This document shows positions 1-6,606 of a DNA stretch of 10,961 nt, in pieces. The notes below the pieces were generated by a model that saw only the letters and a list, made by a program, of their open reading frames with translations, did not search any database and had not been told where the DNA came from. Position numbers and translations under genes: made by a program. Position 1 is the first letter of the stretch. Each line of letters starts with the position of its first letter. Source of the DNA: Woeseia sp. (GTDB lineage: Bacteria > Pseudomonadota > Gammaproteobacteria > Steroidobacterales > Woeseiaceae); NCBI GenBank assembly GCA_003229095.1, contig QIHS01000137.1, positions 1 to 10,961 on the forward strand. Direction: 5' to 3'.

Positions 1-579
1 GATGGCAACTACGACGACTCGGTCAAACATTGCCGCAAAGCGGCACAACAGAACGATTGGATAGTCATTTCCGATACGGCGAATGGTGATACTGATAGAG
101 ACGTGGCTCGAACGGTGATGGCAGGCTACTCTGTTATGGTCGCCGAGATAGCCGAACAGCTTGCTGAAGATGTACCAACGCATGTTTTTGTACAGGGCGG
201 TGTTGGCGGATTGGCTGCAACGATCTGTGCATACTTTCAACACGCCTATCAGCACGCTGCGCCTCGATTCGTGGTTGTCGAACCTGATCGTGCCGCCTGC
301 CTTTATGCGAGCGCTCAGAAAGGATGTCGAATAGCAGTTGACATCACACAGGAGACTGTCATGGCCGGTGAATCGGCTGTCGCCGCCGGACTGGCAGCAC
401 TCATATGCGCCCGACAAAATACAGACCTGGCGAGGGTGTTGCATCTTGATCGCCAAAGCCGCGTCCTGCTCATCGGCACAGAAGGTGCGACAGATCCCGG
501 TCTCTTCAAATCACTGACCGAACGATCTGTCACCTCTGTAAGCAATACGACGATACGAGAAAATGAAGGCGCCTCATGA
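1..579 (+). pseudogene. dpaL: Diaminopropionate ammonia-lyase, 3' part, internally deleted
   Basis: This is the C-terminal 192 codons of a PLP-dependent diaminopropionate ammonia-lyase (YgeX/DpaL family). The enzyme splits 2,3-diaminopropionate to pyruvate and ammonia in the cytosol. The reading frame is open from base 1, so the start and the PLP lysine lie upstream of the window. Visible family landmarks are DGNYDDSV at the left edge, the glycine-rich loop THVFVQGGVGGLAA, VVVEPDRAACLYASAQKG, and the C-terminal LLIGTEGATDP. The TVMAG motif is fused directly to ESAVAAGLAALI. In the E. coli protein as I remember it, about 49 residues lie between these motifs, including the conserved LACGEP segment. 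The reading frame is kept, but part of the catalytic domain is missing, so the product is probably inactive. Family assignment is strong. The deletion is inferred from remembered family sequence. The stop overlaps an ATG at 576. Confidence 0.82.
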
Positions 580-965
580 TCCGATCGACCCACAGCAAAC
601 GTAGCCACTTTGACACCAGCTGGATGTCTGAAAATGGTGATGCGGACAACATGTTTTTTTGAAATCGACCTAATTCATGACGCCAGAGTTGGATCAATTC
701 AAAATTCGCGCAAGTGTTGACCTAAATTCTCCAATGGCGCGACGAGCCTCTTACGAACAGAATTTTCAAACGCGATTACGAGTATCTTTCGCCATCACGC
801 GGCATATTGTTTCGACCCTTTGACGAGGGCGAAAAAGATGTGCTCCCGTCGATGATCGAAGAGCACTTCGAGCATAAGACTGGAAGATTCGAAAACAATA
901 CGATTTATCGTGATCGTAACGGCAATAGGTTTTCGCTAACCACGAGTGCGCCAGATGCCGAATAA
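576..965 (+). pseudogene. Remnants of an unidentified gene between dpaL and the guaD fragment
   Basis: An ATG at 576 overlaps the dpaL stop (ATGA), the usual sign of translational coupling. It opens a 28-codon frame beginning MIRSTHSKRSHFDTSWMSEN that stops at 660-662, right after a T7 run. Skipping a base in that run would continue as FFEIDLIHDARVGSIQNSRK before another stop. A second piece at 726-965 has no start but 79 sense codons of protein-like sequence, including FKRDYEYLSPSRGILFRPFD and later RFENNTIYRDRNGNRFSL. Its stop (963-965) overlaps the start of the guaD fragment by 11 nt, as coupled operon genes often do. A third overlapping frame starts at ATG 677 (MTPELDQFKIRASVDLNSP). I recognise no family. 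The pieces may belong to one gene broken by small indels and deletions, or the resemblance to coding sequence could be chance. Confidence 0.35.
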
Positions 966-1187
966 TCGGGCGGCTATGGTCGTTCGTGGCACTTTTATTC
1001 ATACGCCGGTTTGCGGCGAAGTCGATATCATCGAAGACGCAGCTGTCGCTGTTGACGACGATGACAAATATCGTCTGTCGAAATACCAGGATCGAAGCTC
1101 TATAAATATTTACTTCACACCGCCAAAACCAACGGCGACCTGGTAGAACTGAAGAATTCGCGATATCTGCTGCCGGGTCTCGTTAAG
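955..1187 (+). pseudogene. guaD: 5' fragment of a guanine deaminase gene, frame-shifted
   Basis: Translation from ATG 955 gives MPNNRAAMVVRGTFIHTPV and then GEVDIIEDAAV. This is nearly the N-terminus of the intact guanine deaminase at 6607 (MQNNRAAMVIRGTLIHTPVF). After roughly 1055 the frame breaks. The homology resumes in another frame at 1098: LYKYLLHTAKTNGDL, then ELKNSRYLLPGLV matches the intact SYQDILNTARSNGDL and ELRQSQFLLPGLV. It stops at about 1184, just before the HxH zinc motif, so no catalytic residue is present. Over the first 108 nt I count about 20 mismatches, many at third codon positions, so this is not a recent copy of the 6607 gene. Its upstream neighbours suggest it was the last gene of the decayed dpaL operon. 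Confidence 0.85.
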
Positions 1188-1491
1188 TGTGGGGCTTCTA
1201 TCGGCCATTCCGCCCAATCCTTAAGCCGGCATTCTCCGACGTTATGTAAAATCAGGACAAAATTGAAGCTTCTCACCTCACCAAATCTGGGTTCGCGAAA
1301 CCAGCGGTGACGAGCGAAACAAAAAGCAGACCAGGCATTTGAGCGACATCCCTGTTTTCGCAGACTGTGATGCCTGTCTCAAATTTCGACATTTCAAAGA
1401 ATACCCTTGCTTTTACTCTGTTTTTCGACGAACTTCATAGCGAGCCGCGTGAACCGAGCCCAAAATACCTTATAAGTAATATTGGGCCAAA
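1188..1491. other. Gene-free stretch between the guaD remnant and the kinase gene
   Basis: I see no credible coding frame here in either direction. Sequence after the guaD break (from about 1185) matches nothing else in the window that I can find. The stretch presumably holds the promoter of the kinase operon. I could not identify a convincing -35/-10 pair. The only clear structure is the dyad at 1458-1487. Confidence 0.5.
1458..1487. promoter_or_regulatory. Dyad (GCCCAA / TTGGGC) just upstream of the kinase gene
   Basis: GCCCAA at 1458-1463 is mirrored by TTGGGC at 1482-1487. The AT-rich interior (AATACC...GTAATA) extends the symmetry imperfectly. The element ends 16 nt before the ATG at 1504. 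It could be an operator for autoregulation or an RNA hairpin over the translation start. It lacks the T tract of a simple terminator. Function is inferred from position only. Confidence 0.35.
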
Positions 1492-1503
1492 GTGGGCATT
1501 CCT

Positions 1504-3396
1504 ATGTTAAGAGCTGCTGTTGCCGTACTGGCCACCCTACTGCTCATTGCCGTTTTGTCGATATTGATCGTCGAATCGAGGGCAGTGAAGGAAGACTATT
1601 ATATCGCCCATGCCGGACGCGTGCGTGCTATTGAGACCAGCAGGAACGACCTCAATACGATTGTTCATGACGCACGCATCGCGTTCCAAGATGGCCGAGC
1701 CTTATCGTCGTCGACCGACCTTGCCTTCCTGCAGCTTCGTGAAAACAATGTGCTGTTACAAGCGGTGGAAACACGTTCGCGAAAGAATGTCACAGTCGAT
1801 GCACTGCTTCAGACATACGATGCCAACTTAGGCGGATTTATCAGCAATGGCGAAGCCTTTGCGGCGCAGCAGAATGCCTTCGCCGAGGCACTTCGCATTA
1901 TGCAGGAAGAGTCTCCCCTGGCCGTCAAACAGTTGCGTCGATACAACTTGCGACTGCAGTCACAAAACACTTTCTCACTCGCTATCGACACTATTGAGTT
2001 CGCGACTGGCAATGGCGGCCAGAGCAGTGAGCAACTCGCGGTCCGTATTGAAGCACTGCGCAACGATTCGACAATCGATTCGCAGATGCCTGGCGCGGTT
2101 GACGCTTTCGTCGCCGCTGCCAGTGACGTCCTCGCACAGCGGACGTCGGCAGCCGAAACGCTGCAAGCAATCGACAGCGATCAAATCGACGATACACTAT
2201 GGGCCCTCTATGGCCAGATACTCGCCGACAACCGCCGCACGGTAAGCCGCTCGGAGATGGCGCGCCTGCTGCTTTCTGTATGCACCGTTCTGTTGTTGTT
2301 TGGCGCCGGCTACGCGATGTTCAGGCTACAGAACAGCTACCGAGCTTTGAACCTAAGTAATCGGAACCTTGAAAGTGTCAACAATACACTCGAAGACCGC
2401 GTCGAGGACCGAACGCAAAAACTATCCCTCGCATACGACGACCTTAAAGAATCCCAAGTCCAGCTAGTACAGGCGGAAAAGATGTCTTCGCTTGGAGAAT
2501 TGGTTGCCGGTATTAGTCACGAAATTAACACCCCGCTTTGGTACCTCATCAACAATTCTACGATCTTGCAAGAACGCATGGAGTTGGTCAGTGAATTCAT
2601 AACGATCAGCGAAGTGATGATCAAAGGCGTGAAATCCGGGGCGGACGCCAAAAAAATTGTGAGCACCGGTCTTATCGATATGAACCGTATGCTGAAAGAC
2701 GGGATGAGAGATGACATCGACGAGGCGCGGGACCTGATTAAGGATAGTATCGACGGTCTGGAAGAGTTGACGGAGCTTGCACAGGGCCTCAAGGACTTCA
2801 GTCGACTCGACCGTGCGCGTCACGGCGAATTCAATGTAAACGATGGGCTGGACAAAACTTTGCTGATTGCGAAGAACCGGCTGAAAAGCAAAGCCACGGT
2901 TCACAAATACTATGGCAACGTTCCGACAGTTCACTGTTCGCCATCGCAGATCAACCAGATCTTCTTGAATCTGCTCACGAACGCTGCCGATGCGATTGAA
3001 GACAGTGGCGACATTGTTATTCGCACTATGGAGGATGGTAACAATGTGCGAATCAGTATCGCGGACACAGGTTCTGGAATACCGCCAGAAATTTTGTCGA
3101 AGATTCGAGACCCGTTCTTTACAACTAAAGAGGTTGGAAAAGGAACCGGACTAGGTCTGTCGATCGTTGACCAGATTATACGGTCTCACGGCGGCGATTT
3201 GCTAATTGAGTCCGAGCCGGGCAAAGGAACCACCGTGACAATTGTATTGCCGGTTGTTGCCGAAACGCCAGTGAACGAAACGGACGATGGCAATACTGCT
3301 GCCATTGATCCAATAGTCGGCGAGAAACAACTGCTGCGGGAGTCGCGCGTTGACGATGGAAGTGACAATGATGTTTCCGACGTCGCATCTAATTGA
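1504..3396 (+). CDS. Membrane sensor histidine kinase
   Basis: This is a 630-residue two-component sensor kinase of the inner membrane. Residues 3-24 form a first membrane helix. About 25-250 is a mostly helical periplasmic sensor region of no certain family. A second helix spans about 252-277 (LLLSVCTVLLLFGAGYAMF). A coiled coil follows (about 283-325), then the H-box GISHEINTPL with the likely phosphoacceptor His339. The ATPase domain shows the N-box IFLNLLTNAADAIED (Asn493), the G1 box ADTGSGIPP, an F-box DPFFTTKEVGKGTGLGL and a final SHGGDLLIESEPGKGTT. All key residues are present. The segment between H-box and N-box is longer than in simple kinases. An in-frame GTG at 1492 is an alternative start; neither has a strong ribosome binding site. 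The receiver protein 26 nt downstream is the obvious partner. The ligand is unknown. Confidence 0.92.
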   Translation: MLRAAVAVLATLLLIAVLSILIVESRAVKEDYYIAHAGRVRAIETSRNDLNTIVHDARIAFQDGRALSSSTDLAFLQLRENNVLLQAVETRSRKNVTVDALLQTYDANLGGFISNGEAFAAQQNAFAEALRIMQEESPLAVKQLRRYNLRLQSQNTFSLAIDTIEFATGNGGQSSEQLAVRIEALRNDSTIDSQMPGAVDAFVAAASDVLAQRTSAAETLQAIDSDQIDDTLWALYGQILADNRRTVSRSEMARLLLSVCTVLLLFGAGYAMFRLQNSYRALNLSNRNLESVNNTLEDRVEDRTQKLSLAYDDLKESQVQLVQAEKMSSLGELVAGISHEINTPLWYLINNSTILQERMELVSEFITISEVMIKGVKSGADAKKIVSTGLIDMNRMLKDGMRDDIDEARDLIKDSIDGLEELTELAQGLKDFSRLDRARHGEFNVNDGLDKTLLIAKNRLKSKATVHKYYGNVPTVHCSPSQINQIFLNLLTNAADAIEDSGDIVIRTMEDGNNVRISIADTGSGIPPEILSKIRDPFFTTKEVGKGTGLGLSIVDQIIRSHGGDLLIESEPGKGTTVTIVLPVVAETPVNETDDGNTAAIDPIVGEKQLLRESRVDDGSDNDVSDVASN

Positions 3397-3422
3397 CATG
3401 CGACACCAGGCGAAGACGTGAT

Positions 3423-4664
3423 ATGACGGACAAGGCCCGCATACTATTCGTTGACGATGAGAAACGCGTTCTCAACTCGATGCGCGGTCTATTCCGTCGT
3501 GAATACGAACTGTATCTAACCTGTGAGGGCTCAGAGGCCCTAAGGATAGCAGCCGAGAATGAAATCGATGTAATCGTCGCGGACCAACGGATGCCGGGCA
3601 TGACCGGCGTGGAAGTTTTGGCAAAGATGAAGGAAAAATCGCCCAGGACTATTCGAATCCTCCTCACCGGCTATGCCGACCCCAGCGCTGTTGAAGGAGC
3701 GATTAATATCGGCGAAGTTTTTCGCTTTCTTAGTAAGCCGTGCCCACCTAAGCTCTTGCGCGATACGCTCAGCCAGGCAATATCTGCGTCTCGCACGCAA
3801 CCGGTCGATCCAAGCGTGCCGACTGCCGCTACGCCCGCGCCCAAATCTGCGAATGCGTTTGCAGCTACAGGTCGGCCAACACCGGCGCCACTGCAGGCAG
3901 TTGCAGCCAATCCGACACAGTCGTCAAGACCCGCGCCAACGTCTCCATTGCAACTGCCAGAAGCGCCACTTCGCGACAGTGAAGAAACTCAACCCGCTTT
4001 CCGTGCACTCGACGAATTTGCGATCCAGGCCGCTGAAGAACCACCCGAGTCTCGCCGGCAGACCGTAACCAATGTCGTCATGTCCGAGGATACTGTCGAA
4101 GAAACGCAAGAAAATCTTGCCATGACAGCCGCTACGCTCGGCATCAACGATGTCGGTGTCGTTGTTTTCACGATCGACTCAGAATTTGCTACCACTGCGA
4201 TCCGGGCCGCGTCCTCAAATCGAAATATTGCTCTCGCTACTTCCCTTACCAAAGTTGCGCAAGCTATCTCGCAGCAATACATGGGAGTCCTCGTAACGGA
4301 TTTCACTACCAACAAGTCGACGTTACAGAAGATAATTGGCGTACTGAAAAAACATATGCCGGAATTGGTAACCGTCGTGGCGAGCAGTGGTAGAGACACC
4401 ACAGACATGATCAATCTCATCAACTATGGACAGATTTTTCGCTACATTTTGAAGCCCATCGAGCCCGAGCAGCTACGCAAAGAAATTCAGTCCGCAGCGA
4501 TTCGTCATCTGTATCTTCTCAACAATCCCGATTCTGCCAAACGACACGACGTCCTCGACTCCCCGAATGGCGGAGAAACCTCCCAGTCGATAAACCAGTT
4601 CATCGGCGATGTTCGCGATCGTCGCTCTGGTCGCATTGATCCCGGCGATACGTTTGGCCAATGA
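3423..4664 (+). CDS. Dual receiver-domain response regulator without an output domain
   Basis: This 413-residue cytosolic protein has two receiver domains joined by a Pro/Ala/Thr-rich linker. REC1 (about 6-120) is intact and RpfG/HupR-like. It has acidic pocket residues in FVDDE, acceptor Asp54 in VADQRMPGMTG, Thr in LLTGYAD, and Lys in VFRFLSKP. The linker runs from about 121 to 235. REC2 (about 240-365) keeps Asp293 in VLVTDFTTNK and Lys in IFRYILKPIEP, but its pocket motif is reduced to VVFTIDSE and the DxxMPG loop is gone. No DNA-binding, GGDEF, EAL or HD-GYP domain follows, only a polar tail. It could act by protein contact or as a phosphate relay or sink for the upstream kinase. ATG 3423 is chosen over TTG 3393, which overlaps the kinase stop. 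Confidence 0.88.
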   Translation: MTDKARILFVDDEKRVLNSMRGLFRREYELYLTCEGSEALRIAAENEIDVIVADQRMPGMTGVEVLAKMKEKSPRTIRILLTGYADPSAVEGAINIGEVFRFLSKPCPPKLLRDTLSQAISASRTQPVDPSVPTAATPAPKSANAFAATGRPTPAPLQAVAANPTQSSRPAPTSPLQLPEAPLRDSEETQPAFRALDEFAIQAAEEPPESRRQTVTNVVMSEDTVEETQENLAMTAATLGINDVGVVVFTIDSEFATTAIRAASSNRNIALATSLTKVAQAISQQYMGVLVTDFTTNKSTLQKIIGVLKKHMPELVTVVASSGRDTTDMINLINYGQIFRYILKPIEPEQLRKEIQSAAIRHLYLLNNPDSAKRHDVLDSPNGGETSQSINQFIGDVRDRRSGRIDPGDTFGQ

Positions 4665-4680
4665 ACAAAGTTGCAGCCCG

Positions 4681-5985
4681 ATGACAGAGTTGAAAGACAA
4701 CAGTTCGCTGCCGCTGCTGCTGTCAATCACTGGCGCAGTCATTGTAGTTGCAGTGGGTGGGTGGTTTTTGCTGAATCAACAGTCTGTCGAGCCGAACACC
4801 AATGCAGAGCTACTGATCGATGTTCCGACAGCAAGCACCGATGCCGGCAACAAAGGCGTGCAATCTATCGACGATGGGGACGGACTTAATGTTGACACCG
4901 AACTGCGAAAAGCGCGCCTGGCTGCGGATGCTGAGATTCTAGTTCTCCCAACCACTCAGAGCGCGCTGTTCTATTATAGTCGCGTGCTGAGTATCGAACC
5001 TGAACACGCAATCGCGCACGCGGAGCTGGACGCGATTTTGACGAACGTTGCCCAACGTGTTTCACAACACCTCGCGGCTGAGGAGTACGACGAGGCCTAC
5101 GAAATCGCCGTGCTAGTCGCGAGGCAGGAGCCCGAACATGCTCTCGTTCTTGAAGCTCAGACGATGCTGGATGCGCTAACCGAAGATCTGGTTCAACGAT
5201 CTATCACCTCTGCACAGGATGGAAACTACGCACTAGCCGACGAACGTCTCGCGACAGCACTTGCTCTACCGGGTCGAAATCCGAGCTACTTCGACGCTAT
5301 CCGTGATTCGATCGCCGAGATCCGCGCTGTTCACGAAGCCGCCGAGCGCGATCGGGCAGGACAAGCACAGCTTGCCGAAGATGATGCGCGCGCAGCGTGG
5401 GTCGAGCAGACTCGGGCTGCGATTGCAGCAGGCAACTTGATCGGTCCCGCAGGCACGAGTGCAAAGGACTTGCTTGCAGAACTGAACTCCTGGGTAATCG
5501 AGCGCACCCAGCTCACGAACGAGCTCCTGACGGCATTGCTAGACACTGCCGAGAATCGTATCAACAATCAACAACTTGACAATCAACAACTTGATTACGT
5601 GGATGACCTGCTGAACTCCGCGGCTGATTTTGGCGGTGACCCAGACAAAATCGGTGCCGTGCGCGCAACACTTGAAACTGTTTTGACGGAAGAACAATCA
5701 AATCGCATAGTGCCGGTGAATAAGCTCGTCAGTACAAAGACTGAGGCGCCACTCTATCCACCGCGCGCTGAGGAGCGCAATGTGTCCGGTTGGGTTGAAG
5801 TTTACTTTACAGTTATGCCGAATGGCAAAACCGCAGACATCGTGATCGCCAACTCGGATCCTGAAACGACGTTCGATCGTGCAGCGATGAAAGCGGTCGA
5901 GAAATGGGAATTCGAGCCTGTCGAATATCGTGGCCGGATCATCAGCCAACGAGCGATAACGCGGCTCGTTTTTCTTATTGAGTAA
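4681..5985 (+). CDS. TonB-family envelope protein with helical repeat region
   Basis: This is a 434-residue single-pass inner-membrane protein. Residues about 10-31 form an N-terminal anchor (LPLLLSITGAVIVVAVGGWF). Next come an acidic spacer and an alpha-helical region (about 75-330) that looks TPR-like, with repeated xxALALxxE-type helices. The C-terminal TonB domain is at about 355-434, with PLYPPRAEERNVSGWVEVYF, the VMPNGKTADI turn and AAMKAVEKWEFEPVEYRG. It lacks the Pro-Lys/Pro-Glu rod of classical TonB. No ExbB/ExbD is encoded in the window. The helical region may instead bind a partner in the periplasm. ATG 4681 is 16 nt after the regulator stop, so the gene is probably cotranscribed with the kinase and regulator. 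A longer in-frame reading begins at 4609, but it overlaps the regulator and is less likely. Confidence 0.85.
   Translation: MTELKDNSSLPLLLSITGAVIVVAVGGWFLLNQQSVEPNTNAELLIDVPTASTDAGNKGVQSIDDGDGLNVDTELRKARLAADAEILVLPTTQSALFYYSRVLSIEPEHAIAHAELDAILTNVAQRVSQHLAAEEYDEAYEIAVLVARQEPEHALVLEAQTMLDALTEDLVQRSITSAQDGNYALADERLATALALPGRNPSYFDAIRDSIAEIRAVHEAAERDRAGQAQLAEDDARAAWVEQTRAAIAAGNLIGPAGTSAKDLLAELNSWVIERTQLTNELLTALLDTAENRINNQQLDNQQLDYVDDLLNSAADFGGDPDKIGAVRATLETVLTEEQSNRIVPVNKLVSTKTEAPLYPPRAEERNVSGWVEVYFTVMPNGKTADIVIANSDPETTFDRAAMKAVEKWEFEPVEYRGRIISQRAITRLVFLIE
5565..5594 (+). repeat. Perfect 15-bp tandem repeat inside the TonB-family gene
   Basis: CAATCAACAACTTGA occurs twice back to back (5565-5579 and 5580-5594). 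It encodes a doubled NQQLD block in the helical region. Being a multiple of three, it adds five residues without a frameshift. It is a candidate slippage site that may vary in number between strains. Confidence 0.85.
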
Positions 5986-6606
5986 GAAATGCTTCACGAT
6001 GCCCGCAGGCGCCTTAGGACGATCAACAGGCAAAGTGCAAATCAATGCGAACCAGGAGATCGAACCACCGTCGCCACTGTCTGAGCTCAGCAGAGGTGGC
6101 AACGCATTAACGGTAATCCGGCCCGTCGCATCGTTACCTGCCGACTGAATATCGGCCTGACCTGCCAATATCAACATCACGTAGGACAAACTGTCTTCAC
6201 TCGTCCGGTAAGCTGTGGTGCACCATGCTACTTGATTGTGGCGGCAGCGAGGGGCCCGACAGGTCGTAGCCTCGACCAAAGTCGTATAATTACCCAATGG
6301 CCACGCCGCACTGCCAAATTGGAACCCAGCGTCCGGGCGACTTGCCGCCCAATCCATCCGCGACGCTGACTGCAGTCGTCTCTTTGTGTTTATCCAGTCC
6401 CACGTTCTTGCTAAACTTTCCCCGTGACCTGCCGTCTCAGGTGCGGCTCTGAGCCGATGGCCGACGTCCTCAGCTTAGTCCACGCTTCTTGAAAACGGAC
6501 TGGTCACTTTATGGTGCCTGGTATCCAGATGAATTCAACGCATGTATTAAAACGGCATCCCACTTCTGCACAGGGCTGGGATGCCGAATCGCAATGAACA
6601 CTACAG
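5986..6606. other. Long intergenic region before guanine deaminase
   Basis: These 621 bases hold no gene I can support. The minus strand is open from 6357 through this region and on into the antisense of the TonB-family gene (to 5698). Its translation resembles no family I know. Plus-strand frames are short. A strong hairpin lies at 6553-6586. A weak direct signal is GATGCCGAAT at 6581-6590, also seen at 954-963 at the start of the guaD fragment. The region presumably contains the guaD promoter, but I found no clear -35/-10 pair. Confidence 0.5.
6553..6586. terminator. Perfect 10-bp inverted repeat upstream of guaD
   Basis: CGGCATCCCA (6553-6562) is exactly complementary to TGGGATGCCG (6577-6586), with a 14-base loop. 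On the minus strand the stem is followed by TTTTAATA, which fits a rho-independent terminator for leftward transcription. On the plus strand no T tract follows, so there it would be an operator or a leader hairpin 20 nt before the guaD start. The structure is certain; the role is not. Confidence 0.5.

Noticed and set aside
1330..1385. Repeated pieces CAGGCATTTGAG and ATGCCTG...CTCAAAT as a hairpin
   Set aside because: The complementary halves are in swapped order, so they form only two short alternative pairings and no single stable stem.
1..1491. Insertion sequence or transposon as the cause of the gene decay
   Set aside because: I saw no transposase-like translation and no terminal inverted repeats with target duplications in this stretch.
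2464..2934. Minus-strand frame of 156 codons inside the kinase gene
   Set aside because: It lies wholly antisense to the H-box and ATPase regions, has no recognisable domain, and is an ordinary shadow of a constrained coding frame.
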